Shown: positions 41,766-51,054, counted from the first letter of the stretch. The stretch is DNA of 64,000 bases from Meiothermus sp. (GCF_026004115.1 NZ_BPIM01000001.1:1364001-1428000), one strand, 5' to 3'. The notes: generated by a model from the sequence alone, not told the origin. Translations and numbers: made by a program.

Positions 41766-43104
41766 AGGCGCAAAGGCGCAGCATTTTTACAACCAAAATA
41801 TCTGGCCGTTGTTGCTCGATCTCTGGCGGCAGGAGCCCCAGGTACACCCTTTTCGGGAGAACTTCGATGTATCCATCCACACCCTGGGCACCAGTCCGGA
41901 AGCCACCACCCTGGCCGCTTTGGGTCTGGGCGCTTCAGAGGTGTACGTTTTGCACACCCCAGAGAGCAAGCACTACCTAGCTCAGCTTCAGAAAGACCTG
42001 GGCCGCGAGATCTACCCTATCCAGATAGGTAAAAGCGATGTTACCCGGCTCTACCAGGCAGTCGGCGAGCAAGTACGCCAGCATCCGGGCAAAAAAATTG
42101 CCCTGGACCTCACCAGTGGTACCAAGGCCATGAGCGCAGGGATGGCCGCAGCGGGTTACTTCTTGCAAAGGGTGCACCCCAGTTTGCGGGTGGCTTATGT
42201 GGATAACGATGACTTCGATGCGATTTTGCGTAAACCAGTAGCCGGCACCGAGAAACTGATTCTGCTGCCCAACCCCCACGAGGTACTGGGCGACCTTGAC
42301 GAGCACCTGGCTCAGGAGTTTTACAAAGCGCGGGAGTTCGGCAAGGCCGCCGACCGCTACAACGAACTTCGCCGAAAGACCGGTCAGGGCGGCTTTGAGG
42401 TGTATGCAGCGCTGTGCGATATGTACCAGCGGTGGTACGCCTTGGACTTTGAGGGCGCGCTGAGCAATGCGGAGCGCCTGTTGAAATTTTTGAGCCAGGA
42501 TGCTTACCGCAATCATCCGCTAAACCTTCGCGCCAAACGCATAAAAGAGCAGAAAGAAGGCCTCGAGGGCATCGTTAGTCTGCTTGAGTCGCAAAGTTTT
42601 ACCGAGAAAAAGGACATTCTTTGGTTGACTGCAACGCTGCTACAACTGGGTGATGAGCGCAAAGAACGGCAGCCGGTCTTGGCGGCGCTCTACTTTTATC
42701 GGGCCCTCGAGCTCATCTTGCAGCACCGTATTGCTGTTAACGGCAGAAGCAACGACAATCCAGTACTGACCCCCGAGGAGCAAGACCACCTGCGCCAAAG
42801 CCTGGCCAGATGGCTGAAAAAATCTTTGGAGGAGATAAAGCCCATCAAAAAGTTGGGTTTGCTAGAGAGTATGGCCCTATTGCGTTATTTGGAAGACCCC
42901 CTACTTGATAATTTCTCCGAAAATGATTTGCAGGGCTACCAAGGGATGTTGCAAAGCCGCAACAAAAGCCTTCTCATCCATGGTCTCGAGGTGAGCAAAA
43001 AAGGCGATGTGGAAAAACTTCAGCAGTTTGCGCGAAAGCTGTACCTAACCACACGCGAAGAGGCCAAGCTGGCGTTGTCGGTTGAACCGGTAGAGCTGAT
43101 GTGA
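41704..43104 (+). CDS. TIGR02710-type CARF-HEPN protein, second copy
   Basis: 466 residues from MEDLKQKIHQVWQHLKTQELEG. CARF domain with the nucleotide-loop motif ALDLTSGTKAMSAGMAAAG near residues 133-151; HEPN-like C-terminus with LQSRNKSLLIHG (Arg419, His426), matching Rx4-6H. It is probably a cyclic-oligoadenylate-activated RNase working downstream of Cas10. It differs clearly from the array-1 paralogue but shares the same order of motifs. The start at 41704 is the ATG after GGAGAAATC. Its stop overlaps the cas1 GTG. Confidence 0.87.
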   Translation: MEDLKQKIHQVWQHLKTQELEGAKAQHFYNQNIWPLLLDLWRQEPQVHPFRENFDVSIHTLGTSPEATTLAALGLGASEVYVLHTPESKHYLAQLQKDLGREIYPIQIGKSDVTRLYQAVGEQVRQHPGKKIALDLTSGTKAMSAGMAAAGYFLQRVHPSLRVAYVDNDDFDAILRKPVAGTEKLILLPNPHEVLGDLDEHLAQEFYKAREFGKAADRYNELRRKTGQGGFEVYAALCDMYQRWYALDFEGALSNAERLLKFLSQDAYRNHPLNLRAKRIKEQKEGLEGIVSLLESQSFTEKKDILWLTATLLQLGDERKERQPVLAALYFYRALELILQHRIAVNGRSNDNPVLTPEEQDHLRQSLARWLKKSLEEIKPIKKLGLLESMALLRYLEDPLLDNFSENDLQGYQGMLQSRNKSLLIHGLEVSKKGDVEKLQQFARKLYLTTREEAKLALSVEPVELM

Positions 43105-43684
43105 CCCTCCACCTCACCGAGCAGTCGGCTACCCTGCGCCTACGCCAGGGCCGCTTGATGGTGGATCTCGACGGACAAACGCTGGCCCAGCTCCCCGCCC
43201 GTAAGGTGCGGGGGGTGGTGGTCTGGGGCAACGTGCGGCTCACCACCCTACCGATGCCGTGAACGCAGCGCTTTCGTATGGCTACATGGTTTTGTTGGGC
43301 CGCGTCCTGCTGGCCTTGCACCTGGCGGGCCTGCACCCCGAGCTGGGCCTTTTGCATGCCGAGGGCCGCCGCGCCCCTGCCCTGGCCTTCGATCTGATGG
43401 AGGAGTTTCGCGTGCCGGTGGTGGATGCTGTGGTGGTGGGGGCCTTTTTGCGCGCCGAGCTAACCCCCGAAAAGCACAGCGAAGCCCGCAATGGCGGGGT
43501 ATACCTCAACGATGCCGGTCGCAAAACCTTGCTGCGCCTGCTGGAGACCCGCTTTGCCCAGGAGGCCCAGCACCCCAAGGGTTTTCGTAAACCCTACCAG
43601 CAACTCATCGAGACCCAGGCTGCCCGGCTCAAGGCGGCCATCCTGGATCGCGCTACCTACACGCCCTTCTACCTGTGGAGATAA
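43101..43684 (+). pseudogene. cas1: Cas1 with internal deletion and frameshift
   Basis: The N-terminal piece (GTG 43101: TLHLTEQSATLRLRQGRLMVDL to VVVWGNVRLTT) ends at a TGA at 43260-43262. The C-terminal piece resumes in another frame as TDAVNAALSYGYMVLLGRVLLALHLAG, LGLLHAEGRRAPALAFDLMEEFRVPV and ends KAAILDRATYTPFYLWR. About 190 codons remain of the usual 320-330. The lost middle should carry the conserved Glu metal ligand (the xEGxxAxxYF region); the His and Asp ligands remain in the C-terminal piece. It cannot make a working integrase. The junction is at about 43244-43256. Confidence 0.92.
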
Positions 43685-43685
43685 T

Positions 43686-43964
43686 ATGCCCACCGACTCG
43701 CACTTTTTCACCATTACCTACGACATCCCCGACGATGGCCGCCGGGTTAAGGTGGCCAACACCCTCAAAAGTTTTGGCGAGCGGGTACAGCTTTCGGTAT
43801 TCGAGTGCTGGCTGAGCCCGGCCCAACTTGCCGAACTAAAGAAGCTGCTGCAAAAGAAAGCGAAGCTCTCCCAGGACAGCATCCGCATCTACCCCATTGG
43901 GGGCACGGTAGAGGTACTGGGCACGGGCCAAATCGCTGAAGACCCCGACTTCCTGATTCTCTAG
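43686..43964 (+). CDS. cas2: Cas2
   Basis: 92 residues with the ferredoxin-like start FFTITYDIPDDGRRVKVANTLKSFGERVQLSVFECWLS, including the conserved Asp after the first strand, and the IRIYPIGG strand. Cas2 bridges Cas1 dimers for spacer integration. It looks intact, but its partner just upstream is broken. The ATG at 43686 lies 1 nt after the cas1 stop. Confidence 0.95.
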   Translation: MPTDSHFFTITYDIPDDGRRVKVANTLKSFGERVQLSVFECWLSPAQLAELKKLLQKKAKLSQDSIRIYPIGGTVEVLGTGQIAEDPDFLIL

Positions 43965-44009
43965 CCTGCGTTAAGCAAACCGTTACACGGCCCCCAACCC
44001 CCACAAATG

Positions 44010-44343
44010 CCGCCGCAACCGCACCCCCTTGTGGCCCAAAGCCCACAAAATCGCCCATCCCCACACAGTGGAAGCAACTTCCAAAAATGACCCATTATGT
44101 TTTGCGCAAAATGCTATAATACCTTTGTCGGGCTTCTCGACGGCGCTTCTTGAAAACCAAAACGTGCGATAAAAAAGGCAAACCCGCGCTATAAAAAATC
44201 CAAAAGTGCGGATTTGTAAGCACCCATCGCAAAAACTACCATTTTCTACCCAGTTATCCACAACCCCCCTGTGGATAACTCGATTTTCTCATAAATACCC
44301 CCCTCCAGCCCCCTGTACAGGACGGCATTTAACGGGGTATGCT
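44010..44343 (+). promoter_or_regulatory. CRISPR leader 3
   Basis: Nearly identical to leaders 1 and 2 from about 44014 on, diverging at its far end. Palindrome TTTTGCGCAAAA at 44100-44111, TGCTATAAT ending 44120, DnaA boxes TTATCCACA (44254-44262) and TGTGGATAA (44270-44278). One base next to the left box differs (CACAA for CACAG), outside the 9-bp box. Confidence 0.85.
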
Positions 44344-45479
44344 GTCGCAAAACCTTAGCCCCGAAAGGGGATTGCAACCAGGCGAGGAAGGCGGCGGTAA
44401 AGCCTAGAAAAAACCAAGTCGCAAAACCTTAGCCCCGAAAGGGGATTGCAACATAAAAAAAGAAGATATAGAATATTTTGCAGATTTTGTGTCGCAAAAC
44501 CTTAGCCCCGAAAGGGGATTGCAACGGCCTCAAAATAGGGCGCTGGCTGCCGTCCTTGCCAAGTCGCAAAACCTTAGCCCCGAAAGGGGATTGCAACTTT
44601 CTTTCATCCGCCGAGCCAGGGCCTCGGCGGCCCCCCCGGTCGCAAAACCTTAGCCCCGAAAGGGGATTGCAACTCACGGGTAGAGCTTTTGGTTTCGCGG
44701 CGGCGGGTGTAGTCGCAAAACCTTAGCCCCGAAAGGGGATTGCAACACTTCTACATCACGTATACCCAACGTGACTTTAGGGCTATGTCGCAAAACCTTA
44801 GCCCCGAAAGGGGATTGCAACTCCAGAGCAGCCGGGGGCAGCCATGAGCGGTCAACCAATGTCGCAAAACCTTAGCCCCGAAAGGGGATTGCAACCTCGC
44901 CCAAGCGTGGGTACTTGGCCATGAACTCCTCCAGTCGCAAAACCTTAGCCCCGAAAGGGGATTGCAACCCGGAGGACTACCTGCCCATCCACAGCTGGTT
45001 TGATGCTTGTCGCAAAACCTTAGCCCCGAAAGGGGATTGCAACCTTGACGTCACTAGTGACGTGCACGCCGTCACCCAAAAGTCGCAAAACCTTAGCCCC
45101 GAAAGGGGATTGCAACAGTGGTGTACAGGTGTACGCACCCCATGATTGGCAACGTGTCGCAAAACCTTAGCCCCGAAAGGGGATTGCAACACGTTGCTAC
45201 CGAAATGCAATAGAAATTGACAAAGTCGCAAAACCTTAGCCCCGAAAGGGGATTGCAACTTCAGGTCCCCGTCGTTGGCCTGGGCAGCCTCGAACCGGTC
45301 GCAAAACCTTAGCCCCGAAAGGGGATTGCAACTACAGGCCAGCAAACCCGAGGCAGTGAACGAGCTATGTCGCAAAACCTTAGCCCCGAAAGGGGATTGC
45401 AACCCTCTGGGGGAGAAGAAGGATCCTTAGCCGCATCGTACCGTGTCGCAAAACCTTAGCCCCGAAAGGGGATTGCAAT
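44344..45479 (+). CRISPR. CRISPR array 3 (16 repeats, 15 spacers)
   Basis: The same 35-nt repeat. Starts are 44344, 44418, 44491, 44563, 44639, 44712, 44787, 44861, 44934, 45009, 45082, 45156, 45225, 45298, 45369 and 45445. The last repeat ends ATTGCAAT instead of ATTGCAAC. Spacers are about 34-41 nt; spacer 2 is very A/T rich, unlike the rest. It follows cas2 and its leader. Confidence 0.98.
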
Positions 45480-45520
45480 TTTGTGTCTTGATTGAGCTTT
45501 GGAAGAGATAATGCAAAATA

Positions 45521-45550
45521 CAAACCCCCGGTTTGGCGCGGGGGTTTGTT
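45521..45550 (-). terminator. Terminator of the 45.6-48.1 kb operon
   Basis: CAAACCCCCG / CGGGGGTTTG stem; on the minus strand it is followed by TATTTT. It may also stop read-through from array 3. Confidence 0.7.
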
Positions 45551-45570
45551 GGGAGGCTTTTCGATTTGCT

Positions 45571-47445
45571 CTAGAACTCTTCGTCCCACTCCACGATGGT
45601 CTCGCTGGTGAGGCCGGGGTTGGGCTTGGCAGCGGATGTGCCTGCGGTGGCTGCGGCGGTGGGTACTGTGGGCCTTTGGGCGCGCCGCAGGGGGGTGCGT
45701 TGGTTTTGTAGCAGGCCAAACTGGGCAGCGATGCCCCGCAGGCCAATGGTGGCAAAAATAATCACCAAAAACACCGTAAGTCCCCAGAACAACTGCGCTA
45801 CCAGGTTTTGTTGGATGGAAAGGTTGGTGAGGACACCCAGGAAAGGCAACCGCCCGTAGCGAGAGTCGGAAAGAATAGAACCGATGTAAGAAAGGCCTTC
45901 CATCATGGCCGGGAGCAGCAGGAAGAAGAAGGCCAGCCCCAGGAAACGCCAGTAGATGTTGCGTCCCCCGAAGGTGAGGGTTAGCAGATACAGCGGAAAG
46001 AAGGCCAGCATCCCCGCCAGGATGAACAGAAAAGCCCGGGGGATGCCCAGAATGGTCTGCAGCAGCCAGACCTGTACGTCGTGGAAGGCACCCAGGCTTT
46101 GGCCCTCCAGGGCCAGGCCGTTCTCGAGCAGCTCCCCCGAGAGCACCGTAAAGTCGCTGGTGCGCAGGCCTACTGCATTTTCGGCCAGGGCAAAGACCCG
46201 GCTGGTGCGCTGGGCCAGCTCGGGTCGCAGGGCCTCGACCAGGGGCTGCACGGCGGTTTTGTAGCGAGCGTTGACCTGAGCCAGAGTACGGCGGGCGGTG
46301 TCGCTCTGGCCGGTCTCGGCCTGGGCCTGGGCCTCCAGCAGGCGACCGCGCACCTCGAGCAAGGCCCGCTTCCAGTCGTCGATGCTGTAGATGCCGGCTC
46401 CAGAGAGACTATCGGCGATCCGCTCCAGCTTGCGGTTGTCTTTGATCAGGAAGCGCAGGTCACCCAGCAACTGCTGATAGGCGTCGGTGGTGGGCGTGGG
46501 CGTAGGAGCCGCAGCTTGAACCGGACGTGGCGCAGGGGCAGGTTTGGGCGTGGCGGGGACAACGGGGCGGGCAGCAGGCTGGGCTGCGGCGGCCCTGGCC
46601 GGGGTTGCCTCCCTGGGCGCCGGGGGGGTGCGGGGTGCCTCTAGGCGAACCCCCCCAGCAGCGGGGGGGTTTTGGGCGGTAGTGGTGGGGTTACTTCGCC
46701 GCTGGCTTTGCGGGGCCGAGGCGGCTTTGAGAAAGTTCTGGGCCTGAGTGACCAGCGCTTGCACGTCGGTTTTGAAGCCGTTGAGGTTGCCGCTGGAAAG
46801 CTTGCCCAGGGCATCCACGAACCCCTTGGCCGTGAGGCCCTGGGCGCGGGGGGAGTCCTGCACGATCAGGTACAGGGCATAGGCCCGGGTGGCCTCGAGG
46901 TAAGCCTGCACGGCACTGGTCTGGGCCTGGGCCCGCTGGAGGGCGTTGGTAATGCCCTGGGCATAGGTGCGCTCAAACAGGCGACGCAGGCCGTCGAGGT
47001 TGTTGGCGGCGGCCAGGGTCTGGGCCTGGGCTTGCAGGCTATTGGGCAGCCCGCTGGCCGAGAGCACCTTGGGCAGCAGGCGGCTGGCGTCGGCGCTATT
47101 GCCGGCAGCCAGGGCGCTGAAGTAGTTGTCGTAGAGGGCCTTGCCCATAATGGCCTTGATGATCTGGATGCGGGCCTCGAGGTCGGTGTTGCTGCGGCGG
47201 GCCAGGGCCTGGCGAGCATCGGCCAACGATTGCTGCACCCCCTCGCGCAGCACCGGGGCCAGTTCGCTCGCTCCCTTGCGGAAGTCGTCTTCGGCTTTGG
47301 ACAAAAGCTCTAAGGCCCGCGCAGGGTTGCTGTTTTGCAGCGAACGCACCTGATCCAGCGTGGGCGCGAGCTGGTCGTACAAGGTGAGGGCCGGAGCGGC
47401 CCAGGCCACGCTCCACAGAGCGAGTATCGCAAACCAACGCTTCAT
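45571..47445 (-). CDS. Uncharacterised exported membrane protein
   Basis: 624 residues: signal peptide (MKRWFAILALWSVAWAAPA), a long helical Ala/Gln/Leu-rich extracytoplasmic region (about 20-250), a Pro/Ala-rich linker (about 255-325), a second helical region, and four hydrophobic helices near the C-terminus (about 455-590). No family is recognised. AGGAGG lies 8 nt before the ATG at 47445 and only 2 nt before another ATG at 47451, so the former is preferred. It follows the next gene by 12 nt in one operon. Confidence 0.75.
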   Translation of the reverse strand: MKRWFAILALWSVAWAAPALTLYDQLAPTLDQVRSLQNSNPARALELLSKAEDDFRKGASELAPVLREGVQQSLADARQALARRSNTDLEARIQIIKAIMGKALYDNYFSALAAGNSADASRLLPKVLSASGLPNSLQAQAQTLAAANNLDGLRRLFERTYAQGITNALQRAQAQTSAVQAYLEATRAYALYLIVQDSPRAQGLTAKGFVDALGKLSSGNLNGFKTDVQALVTQAQNFLKAASAPQSQRRSNPTTTAQNPPAAGGVRLEAPRTPPAPREATPARAAAAQPAARPVVPATPKPAPAPRPVQAAAPTPTPTTDAYQQLLGDLRFLIKDNRKLERIADSLSGAGIYSIDDWKRALLEVRGRLLEAQAQAETGQSDTARRTLAQVNARYKTAVQPLVEALRPELAQRTSRVFALAENAVGLRTSDFTVLSGELLENGLALEGQSLGAFHDVQVWLLQTILGIPRAFLFILAGMLAFFPLYLLTLTFGGRNIYWRFLGLAFFFLLLPAMMEGLSYIGSILSDSRYGRLPFLGVLTNLSIQQNLVAQLFWGLTVFLVIIFATIGLRGIAAQFGLLQNQRTPLRRAQRPTVPTAAATAGTSAAKPNPGLTSETIVEWDEEF

Positions 47446-47457
47446 CGTCATAACCTC

Positions 47458-48093
47458 CTAACGCTCCCCCACCTGGATGGCTTCAATCTTGCTCATTCGA
47501 TACAGCAGTTGCCCCAGATTGGTGTCGTTGCGTGTGAGCACAGCCAGGTAACCACGGTCAAGCGGGCGTAGTACCAGCTGAGCTTCCCTGAACACAGTGT
47601 AAAACACCTTGTAACTCCCTTTACGTTCAAGTAACCGATGCACGGTGGTCAACAGGCTTACCAGACTCTCATTATAAACTCCCAGACGGCATTCTTGACC
47701 GTAACTGGACTCCAGCACCACCGCCAGCACCCCCTCTCCCCGGGCCAGATCCAGTACCAGGGCCTGGCGGTCTTGCTCGCGTTCTAGGTCCACGTACTCG
47801 GTCAGGTCGGTGGTCTCGAGGGTGGGCCGGGTGGAGTTGCGCACCACCTCGACGCTGGGGGTCTGGGCCTTGAGCTGGCGCACCAGCTTTTGCAGGTCGG
47901 GCATCAGTCCACTCACAGGAAGAACGCCCATCAGCTCACGCTGCAAGGATCCCTCGATGAGCTCTGCCCAACTGCGGGGCCCCAGCAAATCCGGCGACTG
48001 CCCCCGCAGGGCCCGCTTGAGCAGGTTGTGGGCGGCCACAGGCGAGATCACCCGCGACAGGGCCTCGATAATTTTCTGCTCGGTATCGTTCAA
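47458..48093 (-). CDS. Uncharacterised protein, possible Roadblock/LC7-like C-terminus
   Basis: 211 residues. The N-terminal half is helical (MNDTEQKIIEALSRVISPVAAHNLLKRAL). The C-terminal half (GVLAVVLESSYGQECRLGVYNESLVSLLTTVHRLLERKGSYKVFY, then LDRGYLAVLTRNDTNLGQLLYRMSKIE) has the strand-helix rhythm of Roadblock domains, which regulate small GTPases such as MglA in bacteria. This likeness is by eye only. It is co-directional with the exported protein that follows. Confidence 0.6.
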   Translation of the reverse strand: MNDTEQKIIEALSRVISPVAAHNLLKRALRGQSPDLLGPRSWAELIEGSLQRELMGVLPVSGLMPDLQKLVRQLKAQTPSVEVVRNSTRPTLETTDLTEYVDLEREQDRQALVLDLARGEGVLAVVLESSYGQECRLGVYNESLVSLLTTVHRLLERKGSYKVFYTVFREAQLVLRPLDRGYLAVLTRNDTNLGQLLYRMSKIEAIQVGER

Positions 48094-48220
48094 CTATGCC
48101 CTCCAGGGGTGTTTATGGGCCGAAACACACAAGGCCTGTGGAAGATTATAGTGAAGCCCTTGTCAAAACCAGGGTCATCTTGTACCATACCCGTTGCCTG
48201 CTTGAACAGGCTCCGCGTTT

Positions 48221-48294
48221 TGGGGCATCGTCTAACGGCAGGACTACGGATTCTGGCTCCGTCAATCGTGGTTCGAATCCACGTGCCCCAGCCA
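48221..48294 (+). tRNA. tRNA-Gln (anticodon CTG)
   Basis: 74 nt. Acceptor TGGGGCA/TGCCCCA, anticodon stem ACGGA/TCCGT around TTCTGGC (anticodon CTG), T arm CGTGGTTCGAATCCACG, CCA encoded. Confidence 0.95.
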
Positions 48295-48358
48295 GATTTA
48301 TCTTGAAGGCTGCGTCTTGTGCCATGCGCTGGGAAGCGTCCTCAAGATAAACCCAACT

Positions 48359-48433
48359 GGCCCCATCGACTAGCGGTTAGGTCACCGCCCTTTCAAGGCG
48401 GCGGCAGGGGTTCGAATCCCCTTGGGGTCACCA
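48359..48433 (+). tRNA. tRNA-Glu (anticodon TTC)
   Basis: 75 nt. Acceptor GGCCCCA/TGGGGTC, anticodon stem CCGCC/GGCGG around CTTTCAA (anticodon TTC), T arm GGGGTTCGAATCCCC, CCA encoded. 64 nt after tRNA-Gln, likely one transcript. Confidence 0.95.
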
Positions 48434-48434
48434 G

Positions 48435-48462
48435 AAAACCCCCGGCACGCACCGGGGGTTTT
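48435..48462 (+). terminator. Terminator after the tRNA pair
   Basis: AAAACCCCCGG / CCGGGGGTTTT stem around CACGCA, directly after tRNA-Glu. Confidence 0.8.
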
Positions 48463-48510
48463 AGTTTTGAAGGTCTATAGGCTGTTGTCAGTCTGGGTTT
48501 TGGCCCGTTT

Positions 48511-49611
48511 ATGAGTCTGCCTATCCATCCTTTGGCCCGCGCCCGCCTTACCTGGGGCAGTGCCCTGGGCCTGTTCATGACCGGGGCCATTGGGGCGTCG
48601 GTAGGGGCGGTCATTCCGCAGTGGCAGGCCGAGTTTGGCGTGGGCCCGGAGCTGGCCTGGTACTTCAACCTTTTTTTTGTGGGGGCTTTGCTGGGTATCT
48701 TTTTGGGCAGCCGGATGCGCCGACGCCACCCCTGGCTTCCCCTGGCCCTGCTGGCCGAGGGGCTGGGACTGCTGCTCATTGCCCTAACCCCCCAGATGGG
48801 CGGGGTGTTTGGGGCTGCCTTGCTGATGGGCCTGGGGGTGGCGGTGGCCAACTTTCATTGCAACGCGCTTCCGCTCGAGCTCTACCCCAAGGGCCAACTG
48901 GTTGTGCTTTACCGGGTCAACACCGCGTTTGGGGTGGGGGCGGTGCTGGCCCCTTTGCTGATGGTGGGGCTGCCCTGGCGCTGGGGCTATGGGGTGCTGG
49001 CCCTGGTGGCCCTGGTGGCGGCGGGATTGCTGTGGAAAACGCCGGCGGCTCGAGCGCGCACCGAGGCCCCCGAGGCCCGGCAGTCGTGGGGTTTGCTGCC
49101 CTTCGTGCTGCTGGCGGCGGTGTCGTATGTGGCGGTGGAGCTGGTCATCTCGAGCTTCTCCGGGGTCTACCTGCGCCACCTGGGCTACGACCCCCGCTGG
49201 CTGGGGGTGCTGCTCTCGTTGTACTGGGTGGCCCTCACCCTGGGGCGCTGGTTGCTGGCCGATTTTGTAGCGGCCAGACCCCTGGCCCGGCTGGTTGGGC
49301 TGCACCTGGGGGCGGTGCTGGTGGCGCTGTGCTACCTGGTGCCTCCTTTGGCCTGGCTCTTTCCGCTGGTGGGGTTCTGGGTAGCCCCCACCTTTCCCAC
49401 CCTGTATGCCTTTACCGAGCGCACCATTGGCTACGGGGGGCTGGCTTTTTTGTTCTACGCCGCGGCGGTGGGCAGCAACCTGGTTCCGGCGGCTTTTGCC
49501 CTGCTGCCCCGAGAGGCCCTGGCCCCGGGTATGCTGCTGGTGGTGGGCTGGATGACCGCCATGACCTACCTGCTCTGGAGAAAGAGTGAAGCTCGAGGCC
49601 CTGTTATTTGA
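48511..49611 (+). CDS. Major facilitator superfamily transporter
   Basis: 366 residues with about twelve hydrophobic helices, an MFS-like loop GSRMRRRHPWLPL after helix 2 and a basic/acidic mid loop (RARTEAPEARQSW). The substrate is unknown; the helix layout resembles small sugar or drug MFS proteins. The downstream HAD gene starts inside its last 26 nt, so both are probably translated together. Confidence 0.8.
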   Translation: MSLPIHPLARARLTWGSALGLFMTGAIGASVGAVIPQWQAEFGVGPELAWYFNLFFVGALLGIFLGSRMRRRHPWLPLALLAEGLGLLLIALTPQMGGVFGAALLMGLGVAVANFHCNALPLELYPKGQLVVLYRVNTAFGVGAVLAPLLMVGLPWRWGYGVLALVALVAAGLLWKTPAARARTEAPEARQSWGLLPFVLLAAVSYVAVELVISSFSGVYLRHLGYDPRWLGVLLSLYWVALTLGRWLLADFVAARPLARLVGLHLGAVLVALCYLVPPLAWLFPLVGFWVAPTFPTLYAFTERTIGYGGLAFLFYAAAVGSNLVPAAFALLPREALAPGMLLVVGWMTAMTYLLWRKSEARGPVI

Positions 49612-50248
49612 CCTGGACGGCACCCTGGCCGATACCGACCGCCTGCACGAGCAGGCCTGGCTCGAGGGCCTGGCCCGCTACGGCATCCAGGCCGACCACG
49701 CCTACTACCAGACCCAGATCAGCGGGGGCCTGAACCCCGAGATTGTGCGGCGCCTGCTGCCCCAGCTCCCCTGGGCCGAAGGCGAAGCCTTCCTGGCGCA
49801 AAAGGAGGCCCGCTTCCGTGAGCTGGCTGCCGGGGTGGGGCCCTTACCCGGTTTGCGGGCGCTGTGGAACTGGGCCACCAAGCGGGGGCTCCGCAGGGCC
49901 CTGGTGAGCAACGCCCCCAGGGTGAATGCCCTGTTCATGCTCGAGCGGCTCGAGCTCAGTTTCGACTGCGTGGTGCTGTCGGAAGAGCTGCCCGCCGGTA
50001 AGCCCGACCCGCTGCCGTACCGCAGGGCGCTCGAGCTACTCGGGATAAGCCCGGACGAGGCCCTGGCCTTCGAGGACTCCCCCTCGGGCGTGCGGTCTGC
50101 CGTGGGGGCCGGTATCCGCGCCGTGGCCCTGACTACCGGACACCGGCCCGAAGCCCTAAAGCGAGCGGGGGCCTTCTTGTGCATTGCCGACTTCACCGAT
50201 GAGCACCTGTGGGGCTGGCTGAAAAGCCATGAGCCAGCAGTGCCCTAA
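49586..50248 (+). CDS. HAD-family phosphatase (beta-phosphoglucomutase-like)
   Basis: 220 residues: motif I LLFDLDGTLADTD with both catalytic Asp, a helical cap, motif II RALVSNAPR, and motif III/IV GKPDPLPYRRALELLGISPDEALAFEDSPSGVRSAVGAG. This fits the phosphoglucomutase/phosphatase subgroup; the substrate is unknown, possibly a sugar phosphate given the MFS gene in front. GTG start at 49586 with GGAGAAAG upstream. Confidence 0.88.
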   Translation: MKLEALLFDLDGTLADTDRLHEQAWLEGLARYGIQADHAYYQTQISGGLNPEIVRRLLPQLPWAEGEAFLAQKEARFRELAAGVGPLPGLRALWNWATKRGLRRALVSNAPRVNALFMLERLELSFDCVVLSEELPAGKPDPLPYRRALELLGISPDEALAFEDSPSGVRSAVGAGIRAVALTTGHRPEALKRAGAFLCIADFTDEHLWGWLKSHEPAVP

Positions 50249-50700
50249 TAAACCCAGGGAATCAGCTTTTTGACCCGGCCCCGGTAGCTTGGGTAGTCGG
50301 GGTAGCGCTCTTGCAGAAAGCGCTCCTCGAGGCCTGCCTTGCGGTCGAGCAAACCGAACAAAAGCCCGCTCAACAAAAGCGTCCAGGGGTTAAGGTGCGC
50401 CAGGCTGCTCCCAATGGCCCACAGCAGCACCCCGCAGTAGATGGGGTGCCGCACCACCCGGTAGAGCCCGGTTTGTACCAGGTAGCCCTCAGGCCTGGGC
50501 TTGGGTAGGGCGGTCAGGTTGCGCCCGAGTTGCCACGCCGCCAGGAGCAGCACCAGGAGCCCCCCCCAGGCCAGCCCCTGCCCCAACCCGGTAAGCCAGG
50601 GCGGGCTAAAAGAAGGTGTGAACCACAAAGCCAGCCCCAGCAGGCCCAGCAGGCCAAACTGCCCCACCACGTACCACTCACCCCGCTCGCCGAAGCGCAT
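50245..50700 (-). CDS. Isoprenylcysteine carboxyl methyltransferase-like membrane protein
   Basis: 151 residues from MRFGERGEWYVV: three to four hydrophobic helices and the C-terminal pattern GLYRVVRHPIYCGVLLWAIG ... GLEERFLQERYPDYPSYRGRVKKLIPWVY, typical of the ICMT/PEMT phospholipid-methyltransferase fold with an S-adenosylmethionine site. The substrate is unknown. TATCCT lies 6 nt before this ATG (leaderless type); an in-frame TTG at 50727 would sit on an AGGAGG and is less likely. Confidence 0.8.
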   Translation of the reverse strand: MRFGERGEWYVVGQFGLLGLLGLALWFTPSFSPPWLTGLGQGLAWGGLLVLLLAAWQLGRNLTALPKPRPEGYLVQTGLYRVVRHPIYCGVLLWAIGSSLAHLNPWTLLLSGLLFGLLDRKAGLEERFLQERYPDYPSYRGRVKKLIPWVY

Positions 50701-50752
50701 AGGGATAGGATACCGGAACCTCCTCAAAGTGTTCGTAGACTAAGTTGCACCC

Positions 50753-50848
50753 AGGGCCGGATAAAATAAAACCACTCCTTCCTCCCCCGATGGGGAAGGT
50801 TAGGTGGGGGCATAACACCCAGTCAGGTTACCTCCCTACGAGCATTAG
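50753..50848 (+). repeat. R2 element, truncated copy
   Basis: The first 96 bp of R2 (AGGGCCGG through GGGGGCATAACACCCAG to CTACGAGCATT), missing the right part. It abuts the broken lnt-like gene, whose stop codon lies in it. Confidence 0.8.
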
Positions 50849-51054
50849 TAGCCCTGCCCCCACAGCTCCACACCGGTGGCCGAGGCCAGGCTCGAGAGCA
50901 CCCTGGGCATCAGCCAGAACTGCGCCAGCAGCATAGGCAGCAGAACCACCCAGGCCAGCGGCCAGAGGTTGTAGGGCGGGTAGACCAGCACCAAGAGGCT
51001 CCCGCTCAAGGAAGCAAGGCCCAAGCCCACCAAGAGGCGCAGCAGACCGCTCAC
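50845..51054 (-). pseudogene. Truncated apolipoprotein N-acyltransferase-like gene (N-terminal fragment)
   Basis: 69 codons: two hydrophobic helices with YPPYNLWPLAWVVLLPMLLAQFW, resembling the N-terminus of Lnt-type membrane acyltransferases, then ending at a TAA that lies in the truncated R2 copy. Nothing of the nitrilase-like catalytic part is nearby. It is most likely the remnant of an insertion plus deletion. The family call rests on a short stretch and is tentative. Confidence 0.45.
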
